Shown here: in pieces, positions 1 to 9,022 of the stretch | Position numbering within the stretch: the stretch's first letter is position 1 | How the letters are laid out: each line of letters begins with the position of its first letter | Assembly (NCBI GenBank): GCA_028715415.1 | Contig: JAQURX010000017.1 | Span: 1-38,940 of the forward strand | Reading direction: 5' to 3' | DNA length: 38,940 nucleotides | Source: Candidatus Omnitrophota bacterium | Lineage (GTDB): Bacteria > Omnitrophota > Gorgyraeia > Gygaellales > Profunditerraquicolaceae | Position numbers and translations under genes: made by a program | The notes under the pieces: model-generated | Databases searched by the model: none | What the model saw: the letters and a program-made list of their open reading frames with translations, nothing else | What the model was told of the DNA's origin: nothing

Positions 1-142
1 TCCGATGAAAGAAGAAGTTGGGCCTGAAGCTGTTGAAGGTGAAGCTAAGCAGGAACCGGAAGTTATTAAAGAGAAGAAAGAAGACCCTGCTGAAGGCGGC
101 GAAGAGAAGAAATCTGAAGAAAAGAAGGAAGAAAAGAAATAA
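1..142 (+). CDS. rplY: C-terminal acidic tail of a probable 50S ribosomal protein L25/Ctc (partial)
   Basis: An open frame enters from the left edge (first full codon at base 2) and stops with TAA at 140-142, leaving 46 residues. They are almost entirely Glu, Lys, Pro and Ala, for example EEKKSEEKKEEKK at the end. CTC-type L25 proteins carry low-complexity acidic tails like this and their gene commonly sits directly before pth, as here with a 3-bp gap. The RNA-binding domain lies outside the window, so the assignment rests on composition and position only. Confidence 0.5.
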   Translation, partial: PMKEEVGPEAVEGEAKQEPEVIKEKKEDPAEGGEEKKSEEKKEEKK

Positions 143-145
143 GGA

Positions 146-727
146 ATGAAATTAATTGTAGGCTTAGGCAACCCTGGAGATAAATACGCCGATTCAAGGC
201 ACAATATCGGGTTTTCCGCAATCAAGTCTTTGGCAAAAGCTTATAAAATATCCTTAAAAAAAGATTTTTTCATTTCTTCAATAAGCGGAAAAGGTAGGAT
301 ACATGGAGAGTTTGTAGCGTTAGCAATGCCGTTAACATTCATGAATTTATCCGGCAATGCTGTTAAACCTCTTCTTAAGAAATACAAAGCTGATATAAGC
401 GATCTTTTGATAATTTGTGATGATATGGATTTGGATATTGGCAGGATTAAGGCCAGGCCAAGCGGCACATCAGGAGGCCAGAGAGGGATGGAATCAATTA
501 TCAAATCTCTTTCTACCGATGAATTTGCGCGTTTACGTATCGGCATCGGCAGGCCGCCAAGACAAATTGATCCAAGCGATTATGTATTGTCTAGATTTCA
601 GGCAAAAGAAAAAGAGTTAATAAGTGAGGCGCTTGAGCAAGCCTCTCAATGCTGCCTTGTTTGGGTTACTAAGGGCATAACAGAAGCAATGAATAATTTT
701 AACAAGAGGAGTAAACAGAATGAATAA
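146..727 (+). CDS. pth: Peptidyl-tRNA hydrolase (Pth)
   Basis: Cytosolic enzyme that releases peptides from peptidyl-tRNAs dropped by the ribosome. 193 residues, normal family length. The N-terminal GLGNPG motif (Asn9), the catalytic His19 in SRHNIGF, FMNLSG near residue 65 and Asp92 in CDDMDL are all present. The motif that is GGHNG in E. coli reads GGQRG here (residues 110-114), so the His-Asn pair that helps hold the tRNA 3' end is Gln-Arg. The stop overlaps the start of rpsF by 8 bp, implying translational coupling in the pth-rpsF-ssb-rpsR-rplI-dnaB run. Confidence 0.95.
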   Translation: MKLIVGLGNPGDKYADSRHNIGFSAIKSLAKAYKISLKKDFFISSISGKGRIHGEFVALAMPLTFMNLSGNAVKPLLKKYKADISDLLIICDDMDLDIGRIKARPSGTSGGQRGMESIIKSLSTDEFARLRIGIGRPPRQIDPSDYVLSRFQAKEKELISEALEQASQCCLVWVTKGITEAMNNFNKRSKQNE

Positions 728-1004
728 GTACGAAGCGATGTTTATTATTAAGCCGGATTTATCGGAAGAAGAAAGAAAAACTTTATTTAATCAGATCGGA
801 GAATCCATAACTAAAAATAGCGGCGTTGTTACTCAGGCTGCCGTTTGGGCGGAGAGGAAAAAACTTTACTTTCCGATCAAGAAATTCCAGGAAGGATTGT
901 ATTATCTGGTTAATTTTGATCTTCCTGCTCCGGGCGTCAAAGAAATAAGGCAGGCCTATAGGATTAATGAGAGTATTTTGCGTGTTCTCGTATCCAGGCT
1001 TTAG
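720..1004 (+). CDS. rpsF: 30S ribosomal protein S6
   Basis: Primary ribosomal protein of the small-subunit platform, where it pairs with S18. 94 residues with the characteristic MNKYEAMFIIKP start and a single ferredoxin-like fold; it ends soon after the last beta strand (ILRVLVSRL) without the long acidic C-terminal extension some species have. The ATG lies inside the end of pth. The order rpsF-ssb-rpsR-rplI is the classic bacterial arrangement and supports every member of the set. Confidence 0.95.
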   Translation: MNKYEAMFIIKPDLSEEERKTLFNQIGESITKNSGVVTQAAVWAERKKLYFPIKKFQEGLYYLVNFDLPAPGVKEIRQAYRINESILRVLVSRL

Positions 1005-1035
1005 TTAGTTTTAAGTAAATAGGAGGTTTGTGGCA

Positions 1036-1473
1036 ATGGCTAGTTACAATAAAGTTTTATTGATGGGTAACCTTACAAAAGATCCCGAGCTGCGTTATAC
1101 TCCTCAGGGAGTTGCTGTTGCAAACTTGCGGCTTGCGGTGAATCGTAAATACAAGAATAAGAACCAAGAGATGAAGGAAGAGGTATGTTTTATCACGGCT
1201 GTAGTTTGGAGTAAGCAAGCAGAGACTTGCAATCAATATTTACATAAAGGAAGCGCTGTTTTTGTTGAGGGCATACTTCAATCGCGCTCTTGGGAAGATA
1301 ACGCCGGCCAAAAACGCAGTGTTATTGAGGTCAGGGCAGAACGAGTGCAGTTTTTAGGCTCGCCAAGCTCGTCAAGGGGCTCGGCAAGTGTCCCTTCCGG
1401 AGAGGTTGGACAGGGCGAATCAACTGAATCAGCATGGTTAGAAGAAAGCGAGGATATATCTAATGAGAGTTAA
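1036..1473 (+). CDS. ssb: Single-stranded DNA-binding protein (SSB)
   Basis: Binds single-stranded DNA in replication, recombination and repair. The OB fold occupies residues 1 to about 105 (ASYNKVLLMGNLTKDPELRY at the start), followed by a short Ser/Gly/Glu-rich linker. I chose the ATG at 1036 over the in-frame GTG at 1030 because AGGAGG at 1021-1026 is 9 nt from the ATG but only 3 nt from the GTG. The protein ends EESEDISNES: the acidic tip normally ending in D-I-P-F, which docks partner proteins, is not recognisable. The end overlaps rpsR by 11 bp, which may constrain it. Confidence 0.93.
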   Translation: MASYNKVLLMGNLTKDPELRYTPQGVAVANLRLAVNRKYKNKNQEMKEEVCFITAVVWSKQAETCNQYLHKGSAVFVEGILQSRSWEDNAGQKRSVIEVRAERVQFLGSPSSSRGSASVPSGEVGQGESTESAWLEESEDISNES

Positions 1474-1735
1474 AACATTTGGTAAGGGTAAAACAAAGTT
1501 AGCAGGTAAGAAAAAATTTGATACTCATGTAATGAGAAAGAAATTTTGCCGTTTCTGCGCGGATAAAGTAAAAGTAATTGATTATAAAGATGCCAAGAGA
1601 TTGGAATCTTTTATTACCGAAAGAGGCAAGATTGTTTCAACGCGTGTTTCGGGAAACTGCGCTAAGCATCAAAGGGTTCTTGCGGACGCGATGAGAAAAG
1701 CACGTTTTGTTTCAATTGTTCCTTACGTTCGTTAA
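1463..1735 (+). CDS. rpsR: 30S ribosomal protein S18
   Basis: Small-subunit protein that binds next to S6. 90 residues. The family core is clear: a basic N-terminus, FCRFCADK near residues 28-35, DYKDAKRLESFITERGKI, and GNCAKHQR near residues 64-71. The Cys-x2-Cys plus Cys/His residues are those of a zinc-carrying (C+) S18. Translation starts at an ATG overlapping the ssb stop. Confidence 0.95.
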   Translation: MRVKTFGKGKTKLAGKKKFDTHVMRKKFCRFCADKVKVIDYKDAKRLESFITERGKIVSTRVSGNCAKHQRVLADAMRKARFVSIVPYVR

Positions 1736-1759
1736 TTTAGTTTCAAAGAGGGAGGACCC

Positions 1760-2203
1760 ATGGAAGTAATATTAAAACAAGATGTTGATAAAATCGGTAA
1801 AATTGGCGCTGTTGTTAAAGTAAAAGACGGGTTTGCGCGTAATTTTCTTTTTCCAAATAAATTAGCTATCCCTTTAAATTCGGCTAACCTTAAAGTTCTG
1901 GAACAGGAAAAAGAAAAGAAATCGGTAGCATTAGAAAAAGCCCTTAAGGAATCAGAGATAATCAAAGAAAAGCTTTCCGGAATTTCGTTGACAATTCAAT
2001 CTTTGGTTAAAGAGGAAGATAAATTGTACGGTAGTATTACTTCGCACGATATTTCATTGGCTCTTAAAGAAGAAGGCTTGGATATAGACAAGAATATTAT
2101 TTTGTTAGATGAGCCTATTAAGGCGCTTGGAATTTATGAAGTGCCTGTTAAGCTGCATCCGGAAGTAAGTGCAAAAGTCAAAGTCTGGATTGTAAAGAAG
2201 TAG
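1760..2203 (+). CDS. rplI: 50S ribosomal protein L9
   Basis: Large-subunit protein bound at the base of the L1 stalk that influences frame maintenance. 147 residues, the usual length: N-terminal domain with MEVILKQDVDKIGKIGAVV and the diagnostic GFARNFLFPNKLA (residues about 27-39), a long helical connector rich in Glu and Lys, and a C-terminal domain ending ALGIYEVPVKLHPEVSAKVK. A strong ribosome site (GGGAGGA) sits before the ATG. Confidence 0.96.
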   Translation: MEVILKQDVDKIGKIGAVVKVKDGFARNFLFPNKLAIPLNSANLKVLEQEKEKKSVALEKALKESEIIKEKLSGISLTIQSLVKEEDKLYGSITSHDISLALKEEGLDIDKNIILLDEPIKALGIYEVPVKLHPEVSAKVKVWIVKK

Positions 2204-2208
2204 AATTT

Positions 2209-3558
2209 GTGTTTTCAAACATGCCAAACGAAGCAACTTTAGAAAAAGTCCCTCCGCAAAATTTAGACGCCGAGATGGCAGTTTTAGGTTCAATGCTGCT
2301 AGCTGAGGAAGCGATAGCTGTTTCTATTGAATTCTTAAATAGTAACTATTTTTATAAGGATGCCCATAGAAAAATCTTTGACGCGATTCTTAATCTCTAC
2401 AATGTTAACAAGGCAATTGATTTAATTACCCTGACTGATGAATTAAAAAGAAGCAATCAGCTTGAAGATGTCGGAGGGGTGAGTTTCTTAACAGGGCTTG
2501 TTAATTCAGTTCCTACTGCAGCTAATATCAATCATTACGTAAGAATAGTAAAAGAAAAGAATATTTTACGTACTTTGATAAATAACGCCACAAAAATAGT
2601 TTCTTTATGCTATGAAAGCGATGGCAATGTTGATGAGGTTGTTGATAATGCGGAAAGGTTTATTTTTGAAGTTACAGATAAAAAAGTCCAGGGGTCATAC
2701 CTGCATTTAAAAGAAATTGTCAAAGATAGCATAGAGACTATTGACCAGCTTTACCAGAATAAAGCCCATGTTACCGGAGTTCCTACCGGTTATATTGATT
2801 TTGATTTAAAAACAGCCGGGCTTCAGCCTTCGGATTTAATTATTATTGCGGGCCGGCCTTCTATGGGTAAGAGTGCTTTTGCGTTAGGGATTGCAGAATA
2901 CGCAGGGGTAATAGAAAAAGTCCCAACTGCAATATTTAGCCTTGAAATGTCCAAGGAACAGCTTGCCCAAAGAATGCTTTGTTCACATGCAAAAGTAGAT
3001 GCACATAAAGTAAGGACTGGTTATCTTGCAACTTCTGACTGGCCGCGCTTAACAGCTGCTGCGGGGAAATTATCAGAAGCGCCAATTTTTATTGATGATA
3101 CTCCGGCAATTTCCGTAATGGAATTGCGTGCCAAAGCACGCCGCCTTAAATCGCAGCATGATATTAAATTAATTATTTTAGACTATATGCAGCTTATGCG
3201 TGGCTCAAGCGGAATAGAGAGCAGGCAGCAGGAGATTTCAGAAATTTCCCGTTCTCTAAAAGCCTTAGCTCGTGAATTGCGTGTGCCGTTAATAGCAATC
3301 AGCCAGCTTTCCCGTGCGGTTGAATCGCGAACTGACCATAGGCCTCAACTTTCTGATTTAAGAGAGTCGGGTGCTATAGAGCAGGATGCGGATGTGGTTG
3401 TTCTTATTTTAAGGGAAGAGTATTATAACCCTACGTCCGAGAACCAGGGTATTGCCGATGCGATTATCGCAAAGCAGCGTAATGGCCCGGTTGGTTCCGT
3501 AAAATTAGCATTTATCAAAGAGTACACCAGATTTGATAATCTTGCTAGGACTGAATAA
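2209..3558 (+). CDS. dnaB: Replicative DNA helicase DnaB
   Basis: Hexameric ATP-driven helicase that unwinds DNA at the fork. 449 residues, full length. The N-terminal domain starts with PPQNLDAEMAVLGSML. The RecA-like ATPase has Walker A GRPSMGKS near residue 215, Walker B LIILDYMQLM and the DLRESGAIEQDADVV region, ending in the typical RFDNLA. No intein is present. The start is either the GTG at 2209, with a weak GAAG upstream, or the ATG at 2221 with no clear ribosome site; the protein would differ by four residues. Confidence 0.96.
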   Translation: MFSNMPNEATLEKVPPQNLDAEMAVLGSMLLAEEAIAVSIEFLNSNYFYKDAHRKIFDAILNLYNVNKAIDLITLTDELKRSNQLEDVGGVSFLTGLVNSVPTAANINHYVRIVKEKNILRTLINNATKIVSLCYESDGNVDEVVDNAERFIFEVTDKKVQGSYLHLKEIVKDSIETIDQLYQNKAHVTGVPTGYIDFDLKTAGLQPSDLIIIAGRPSMGKSAFALGIAEYAGVIEKVPTAIFSLEMSKEQLAQRMLCSHAKVDAHKVRTGYLATSDWPRLTAAAGKLSEAPIFIDDTPAISVMELRAKARRLKSQHDIKLIILDYMQLMRGSSGIESRQQEISEISRSLKALARELRVPLIAISQLSRAVESRTDHRPQLSDLRESGAIEQDADVVVLILREEYYNPTSENQGIADAIIAKQRNGPVGSVKLAFIKEYTRFDNLARTE

Positions 3559-3563
3559 TTTTA

Positions 3564-3592
3564 TTGATTTAAACCATTAATTTATATATAAT
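3564..3592 (+). promoter_or_regulatory. Sigma-70-type promoter for bamA, nearly leaderless
   Basis: TTGATT at 3564-3569 and TATAAT at 3587-3592 are separated by 17 bp. A start about 7 nt after the -10 box would be at 3599-3600, only 2-3 nt before the bamA ATG at 3602, and no Shine-Dalgarno is present in that space. Confidence 0.6.
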
Positions 3593-3601
3593 ATTTCAAT
3601 A

Positions 3602-6022
3602 ATGCGACGAACATTCCTTGTTTTTTCCTTCATTTTTTCTTTTTCACTGCTAAGCAACTCTTGTTCTCTTTTTGCTCAAGAAGAAAACAAAGCGCAGAAA
3701 GTTTCCTCTATTGAGCAATCCCAGGAAAAGGCAGTTAATCCAACTTCCCCTGTCCAAGAAAGCGCAAAAATTGTTAATTTAATTGAAGTAAGAGGCAACA
3801 AAGCGATAAGCACTAATACTATAATCTCAAAAATGAAAACAAGGGTGGGAAGCCCTTACCTTGATACAGCTATAAGCGATGATTTAAAACGGCTTTATCT
3901 TTTAGGTTTCTTTGACGAAGGCACAAAGATTGATTCAGAGCCTTATAAAGACGGAGTTAAGGTTATTGTAACGGTTGTTGAAAGGCCTTTAATTGAAAAA
4001 ATTAATTTTGCGGGGATTACGCACGCTTCGCTTAAGGACGAGAAACTTAAGCCGCAACTAAAATCTAAAGAAGGCCAGTATTTGGACTATGCTAATCTGA
4101 CCGAAGATATCCGCATCCTTAAAAAGCTGTATGAAAAGATTGGTTTTAGCCAGGTGCAGATTGATTATAATGTCTCTCTTGACAAGGAAACAAATAAAGC
4201 TAAAGTCCTGTTTAATGTTGTGGAAGGCAAGAAAGTAAGGATCCAGGAGATTATTATTTCAGGAAACAAATCTTTTAAATCCGCGCGTATTCTAAGGCTC
4301 TTAAAAACCAAGAGAGCGTGGTTTTTTAATGCCGGTGTTTTAAAAGACGATGTAATCAAAGAAGACATGGAGCGTTTGAAAACCTTTTACCGCGATAATG
4401 GATTTTCGGACGTAACTTTGAGCTATGAAGTAAAACCTGATCTTAAGAAATCTTATCTTTTGAATGTTTATATTAATATAGTTGAAGGAAAAAAGTATTC
4501 AATCGGAAATGTTGTTATCTCTGGCAATAAATATATTAAAGAGAAAGAGATAATCGGAGCTTTGAAAGATTGCCTCCCCGGTAAAGTATTCAGCCAGGAC
4601 CGGATGAGAAATGACGCTAGCAATATTCAAAGTTTATATTTTGACCGCGGTTATATTAGTTGCCGGGTTATGGAAGGCTCTGCCGTAAATGCGCAGACAG
4701 GAAGAGTTGATATCACCTACAATATAGATGAAAATGATGTTGCTTATGTCAGCAAGATTAAAGTAAGGGGCAATGTTAAAACAAAAGATGCTGTAATTCG
4801 AAGAGAATTAAGGATTTATCCCGGAGATAAATTTGATGGAGCGAAGTTAAATCGCAGCAAAGAGAGGCTAAAGAATTTAGGATACTTTGAAGAGGTTAGT
4901 TATGATACTGAGGATACCCAGGTTCCAGATAAAAAAGATTTGATTGTTGATGTTAAAGAGACAAAAACCGGTTCGTTTAGTTTCGGCGGAGGTTACAGCA
5001 CGGTTGATGATTTTGTGGGGTTTGCGGAGATTGAGCAGAAGAATTTTGATTGGTTAAACTGGCCGTACTTTACTGGAGGAGGACAAGATTTAAAATTCAG
5101 AGGTTCCTTTGGTACGGTAAGCAATAGTTTTGAATTAAGTTTTACTAATCCTTGGGTTTTTGATTATCCGTTTTCTTTCGGATTTGATCTTTACAAGCGC
5201 GACCATAAAAGGGATGAAGATGTCGGTTATGGTTACGATCAGAAAGTCATGGGTGGTGATTTACGTTTAGGTAAGGAGCTTACTGAATATATTAATGGTA
5301 ATTTAACATTTAGGCACGATAAAATTCAAATTAAAAATATTTCTGGAGACGCCACTGTTGACTTAAAGAAAGAAGATGGTTCAAATATAATTAACAGTTT
5401 AACTCCCAGTTTAAGCTTTGATACACGCGATAATGTTTTTGAAACAAGAAAAGGCGAGCTTGTGACTGGTATGATGCAGTATGCTGGAGGGTTCCTGGGA
5501 GGAGATAAATATTTCTGGAAATTTTATGGCCGTGCTTCCCATTATGTCCCTTTACCTTTTAAATCCGTGTTGGAGCTAAAAGGAAGAGTGGGTGTTGGGG
5601 ATTCTTTCGGCAATACGGACGATATCCCAATATATGAAAGATTTTTTGCCGGTGGCGCTGACACGATAAGAGGTTATGAAGAAAGAAAAGTCGGGCCAAC
5701 GGATCCTGTTTCAAAAGACCCCTTGGGTGGGCAGTCGATGCTTGTAGGAAATATTGAATACACCTATCCTTTATTAAATTTTCTAAAGGTGGCAGGTTTT
5801 TATGATGTAGGTAATGTTTGGTCAAGGTTGGGAGATATTGGTACAAAGAGGGATACTTCTACTAATACGGGTGGTTTTAAATCAGGCATAGGATTAGGTA
5901 TCAGAGTAAAGACTCCGCTTGGCCCCATGAGGCTTGATTACGGTATTCCTATGGCAAAAGCTCCAGGTGAAGATAAGAAGAGTAACGGAAGGTTCCATTT
6001 TAGCGCAAGCCACGATTTTTAA
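3602..6022 (+). CDS. bamA: Outer membrane protein assembly factor BamA
   Basis: Omp85-family core of the machinery that folds beta-barrel proteins into the outer membrane. 806 residues: a Sec signal peptide (hydrophobic to about residue 25, FAQEEN after it), a short linker, five POTRA repeats from about residue 57 to 455 and a C-terminal 16-strand barrel. The conserved lid-loop motif appears as IRGYEE near residue 690 and the protein ends in Phe (SASHDF), as outer-membrane barrels do. It precedes skp and the lipid A genes, a common diderm arrangement. There is no ribosome site; see the promoter entry for a possible leaderless mRNA. Confidence 0.95.
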   Translation: MRRTFLVFSFIFSFSLLSNSCSLFAQEENKAQKVSSIEQSQEKAVNPTSPVQESAKIVNLIEVRGNKAISTNTIISKMKTRVGSPYLDTAISDDLKRLYLLGFFDEGTKIDSEPYKDGVKVIVTVVERPLIEKINFAGITHASLKDEKLKPQLKSKEGQYLDYANLTEDIRILKKLYEKIGFSQVQIDYNVSLDKETNKAKVLFNVVEGKKVRIQEIIISGNKSFKSARILRLLKTKRAWFFNAGVLKDDVIKEDMERLKTFYRDNGFSDVTLSYEVKPDLKKSYLLNVYINIVEGKKYSIGNVVISGNKYIKEKEIIGALKDCLPGKVFSQDRMRNDASNIQSLYFDRGYISCRVMEGSAVNAQTGRVDITYNIDENDVAYVSKIKVRGNVKTKDAVIRRELRIYPGDKFDGAKLNRSKERLKNLGYFEEVSYDTEDTQVPDKKDLIVDVKETKTGSFSFGGGYSTVDDFVGFAEIEQKNFDWLNWPYFTGGGQDLKFRGSFGTVSNSFELSFTNPWVFDYPFSFGFDLYKRDHKRDEDVGYGYDQKVMGGDLRLGKELTEYINGNLTFRHDKIQIKNISGDATVDLKKEDGSNIINSLTPSLSFDTRDNVFETRKGELVTGMMQYAGGFLGGDKYFWKFYGRASHYVPLPFKSVLELKGRVGVGDSFGNTDDIPIYERFFAGGADTIRGYEERKVGPTDPVSKDPLGGQSMLVGNIEYTYPLLNFLKVAGFYDVGNVWSRLGDIGTKRDTSTNTGGFKSGIGLGIRVKTPLGPMRLDYGIPMAKAPGEDKKSNGRFHFSASHDF

Positions 6023-6056
6023 AAAAAGCAACTAACAAACAGGAGGGATGGTCAAG

Positions 6057-6566
6057 ATGGGAAGGAAAGCAGTTGTATTATTTGGAGCAATTTTGGGTTT
6101 AGGCCTTTTGGTTGGAACAGCACAAGCAGCGGATAAATTTGCTTATGTTGATTTAAGCAGGCTCTTTAGCGAATACAATAAAACTAAAGATTTTGATAAA
6201 GTTTTAAGCGAAAAAGAAAATGTTTATACTGCTGAAAGAGAAAAGAAAGTCAATGAAATTAAGTCGGTTCAGGATAAGCTAAGCCTTTTAAGCGACAAAG
6301 AAAAAGAAAACAAAAAAGGTGATTTGGAAAGCAAGGTTAAAGTTTTAAAAGAATATGACAGGCAGAAGCAAACTGATTTACGTAAAGATCAGGATGAGAA
6401 AATGAAAGAGATCCTGAAGAATATACAAGACACGGTAAAGAATTATGCTGAAAAGGAAGGCTATACGATGGTATTTAATGACCGTGTCCTGGTTTATCAG
6501 GTAAAGAGTATGGACATTACTGATAAAATATTAGAGTTATTGAATAAGGGCTATTCGAAGAAATAA
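6057..6566 (+). CDS. skp: Periplasmic chaperone Skp/OmpH family
   Basis: Periplasmic holdase for unfolded outer-membrane proteins, delivering them to BamA. 169 residues: signal peptide with cleavage expected after AQA, then FAYVDLSRLFSEYNKTKD, a long Lys/Glu coiled-coil arm (about residues 50-125) and a closing strand (GYTMVFNDRVLVYQ). The ATG at 6057 is 10 nt from AGGAGG (6041-6046), whereas the in-frame ATG at 6048 is 1 nt from it, so I take 6057. Confidence 0.88.
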   Translation: MGRKAVVLFGAILGLGLLVGTAQAADKFAYVDLSRLFSEYNKTKDFDKVLSEKENVYTAEREKKVNEIKSVQDKLSLLSDKEKENKKGDLESKVKVLKEYDRQKQTDLRKDQDEKMKEILKNIQDTVKNYAEKEGYTMVFNDRVLVYQVKSMDITDKILELLNKGYSKK

Positions 6567-6601
6567 GTGAATTTGTTTTAAAGTTTAATTACGCTTGATA
6601 A

Positions 6602-6655
6602 ACCCCCACACCAAATTTTATATAGCAGCTGATATAGCTAATTTGGTGTGGGGGT
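6602..6655 (+). promoter_or_regulatory. Perfect 16-bp hairpin between skp and lpxD
   Basis: Bases 6602-6617 are the exact reverse complement of 6640-6655 (arm core CCCCCACACC / GGTGTGGGGG), with a 22-nt loop. No T-run follows, so it is not a classic intrinsic terminator. The G-rich 3' arm ends 9 nt before the lpxD ATG and is the only ribosome-site-like sequence there, so the hairpin could control lpxD translation or mark an mRNA processing point. Confidence 0.65.
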
Positions 6656-6664
6656 AAATTTAAA

Positions 6665-7696
6665 ATGCAGAAGACTCTTAAAGATATTGCAAAGATTGTT
6701 GGCGGGAAGATAATTGGGGACGGTAATGTTGTAATTACCGGAGTTTCCGGGATCAAAGAAGCTAATAAAGGGGATATTACTTTCTTAGCGAATCCTAAAT
6801 ATTTTCCGCTTGCTGATAAAACAAATGCTTCGGCAATTGTAGTGCCAGAGGATTTTAAAGGCGCAAGTAAGCCTTTAATATTAACAGAAAATCCTTCTTT
6901 GGCTTTTACAAAGATTATTTCTTCCTTTGCGCCTGTTGAGGCAAGTAAGCCTAAAGGAATACATCCGACTGCATTGTTAGGTAAGGATGTAAAAATAGGC
7001 AAGGATGTTGCAATAGGGCCTTATGTGGTTATCGAAGACGCAGTAGTGGTCGGGGATAATACGCTTATTTATTCCGGCTGTTTTATCGGGCATGGTACAA
7101 AGATAGGTAAAGACACCCTTATTTATTCAAATGTTTCTATTCGTGAGCGGATATCCATTGGAGACAGGGTAATTATTCATAGCGGAGCTGTAATTGGCGC
7201 TGACGGATTTGGTTTTATAACAATAAAAGGGCTTCATCATAAAATTCCTCAAATTGGTACGGTTGAAATTGAGGATGATGTTGAAATTGGCGCAAATACT
7301 GCAATTGACCGGGCGCGTTTTGATAAAACTATTATTCATCGCGGCACAAAAATAGATAACCTTGTGCATATAGCACACAATGTCGTAGTAGGCGATGATT
7401 CTTTAATTGTTGCACAAGCAGGTATTTCAGGAAGCACTGTAATCGGCAAGGGTGTTACTATCGCAGGCCAAGCAGGGCTCGTAGGGCATATTACTATCGG
7501 AGACGGAGCTATATTAGCGGCTCAAGCAGGGATAACCAAATCTGTTCCAGCAAACACTATGGTTTCCGGTTATCCGGCAAGAGCGCATGATAAAGCCATA
7601 AAAGTAAATGCCTGCGTGCAGAATTTGCCTAAATTATACGAAACTATCAACGAACTTAAAAAGAAGGTTGAGGAATTAGAAAAAAGAATAAAATGA
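6665..7696 (+). CDS. lpxD: UDP-3-O-acylglucosamine N-acyltransferase LpxD
   Basis: Adds the N-linked 3-hydroxyacyl chain in the third step of lipid A synthesis, in the cytosol. 343 residues: an N-terminal uridine-binding domain (residues 1-100), a left-handed parallel beta helix of hexapeptide repeats (about 105-300, for example [20 protein letters not shown]) and a C-terminal helical coiled region. The acyl-transfer His lies in the [11 protein letters not shown] segment. Its last codons overlap the lpxC-fabZ ATG (ATGA), indicating coupling. Confidence 0.95.
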   Translation: MQKTLKDIAKIVGGKIIGDGNVVITGVSGIKEANKGDITFLANPKYFPLADKTNASAIVVPEDFKGASKPLILTENPSLAFTKIISSFAPVEASKPKGIHPTALLGKDVKIGKDVAIGPYVVIEDAVVVGDNTLIYSGCFIGHGTKIGKDTLIYSNVSIRERISIGDRVIIHSGAVIGADGFGFITIKGLHHKIPQIGTVEIEDDVEIGANTAIDRARFDKTIIHRGTKIDNLVHIAHNVVVGDDSLIVAQAGISGSTVIGKGVTIAGQAGLVGHITIGDGAILAAQAGITKSVPANTMVSGYPARAHDKAIKVNACVQNLPKLYETINELKKKVEELEKRIK

Positions 7697-9018
7697 TTAA
7701 TCAAAAGACAATTATTAAAGAAGTGTCCATTAGTGGAGCAGGCTTACATACTGCAAATAAGGTTAATCTTAAGTTTAAACCGGCAGATATTGATTCTGGG
7801 ATAAATTTTATCCGCGTTGACATGCCGGAAAAGACAGTGATAAAAGCAAATACGGATTCATTGATTGTTTCTTCACGTGCGCATCGTAGGACTTCTATAG
7901 GAAATAGCACTGTTGAGGTGCATACCATAGAGCATCTTATGGCTTCATTATTTGCTCTTGGGATTGATAATATTAACATTGAAATAGACAGCAACGAAGT
8001 CCCGGGATTAGATGGAAGCAGCCAGGTTTTTGTTGAAACATTAAAGGGCGCCGGGATTAAAGAGCAGGATAAAGAGAAACACGGCTTTAGTTTAAGAGAG
8101 CCGATTTTTATTGAAGAAGGCGGTTCGTCAATTATAGCGCTCCCGAGTGAAGATTTCCGGATTTCTTATACTTTGAATTATGATCATCCTATGTTAAAGT
8201 CCGGATTCCTGGAATTAATTGTAACCCCGGAGAGTTTTTCAAGTGAAATTGCTCCTGCAAGGACGTTTTGCCTTGAAGAAGAGGCAAAGGAACTGCAGCG
8301 TAATAATGTTGGACTTGGTGCAAATTATGAGAACACCCTTGTTGTCGGAGCGACAGGAGTAATTGGCAACAAGCTGCGTTTTGATAATGAATTTGTGCGC
8401 CATAAGATTTTGGATTTGATTGGAGATTTAAGTATTCTTGCCCAGCCCATAAAGGCGCATATTATTGCAATAAAAAGCGGGCATTCTTTAAACCTAAAAT
8501 TAGCAAAAAGTATTGACCAGCAGAGAAAGAAATATTCAACTGGCACAGGGAAAAAGGCCTTAGATATTCAGGACGGAGAAGTTTTGGATTGTGAAACAAT
8601 AATGAAGATACTCCCTCATCGCGATCCGTTTCTTTTTGTGGATAGGGTTACCAAATTGGAAAAAGGCAAGCACGCAGTAGGAATCAAGAATGTAACTATT
8701 AATGATTATTTTTTTAGAGGGCATTTCCCGGGCAGGCCTGTTATGCCGGGAGTCCTTATTGTTGAAGCAATGGCTCAGGTGGGTGGTGTTATGATGCTTG
8801 CTTTGGAAGAAAATAGGGGGAAGTTAGCTTTTTTTATGATGATTGATAATGTTAAATTTAGAAAGACCGTTGTTCCGGGAGACCAGCTTGTGTTTGATGT
8901 AGTTGCTGGGAAAATGAAATCTAAGACAGGGCAGGTCCATGGAAAAGCATATGTAGACGGTAAGGTTGTTGCGGAAGCAGACCTTATGTTTTCAATTGTT
9001 GATTCTCCGGAGAGCTAA
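7693..9018 (+). CDS. lpxC-fabZ: Bifunctional LpxC deacetylase / FabZ dehydratase
   Basis: A fusion of two lipid enzymes in 441 residues. Residues 1 to about 285 are the zinc-dependent UDP-3-O-acyl-GlcNAc deacetylase LpxC, the committed step of lipid A synthesis, with [20 protein letters not shown] and the His in [10 protein letters not shown]. Residues from about 300 are the 3-hydroxyacyl-ACP dehydratase FabZ, with [14 protein letters not shown] and the catalytic [20 protein letters not shown]. The fusion is known in Bacteroidetes and several PVC lineages and supports a diderm outside the Proteobacteria. Confidence 0.95.
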   Translation: MINQKTIIKEVSISGAGLHTANKVNLKFKPADIDSGINFIRVDMPEKTVIKANTDSLIVSSRAHRRTSIGNSTVEVHTIEHLMASLFALGIDNINIEIDSNEVPGLDGSSQVFVETLKGAGIKEQDKEKHGFSLREPIFIEEGGSSIIALPSEDFRISYTLNYDHPMLKSGFLELIVTPESFSSEIAPARTFCLEEEAKELQRNNVGLGANYENTLVVGATGVIGNKLRFDNEFVRHKILDLIGDLSILAQPIKAHIIAIKSGHSLNLKLAKSIDQQRKKYSTGTGKKALDIQDGEVLDCETIMKILPHRDPFLFVDRVTKLEKGKHAVGIKNVTINDYFFRGHFPGRPVMPGVLIVEAMAQVGGVMMLALEENRGKLAFFMMIDNVKFRKTVVPGDQLVFDVVAGKMKSKTGQVHGKAYVDGKVVAEADLMFSIVDSPES

Positions 9019-9022
9019 AACT

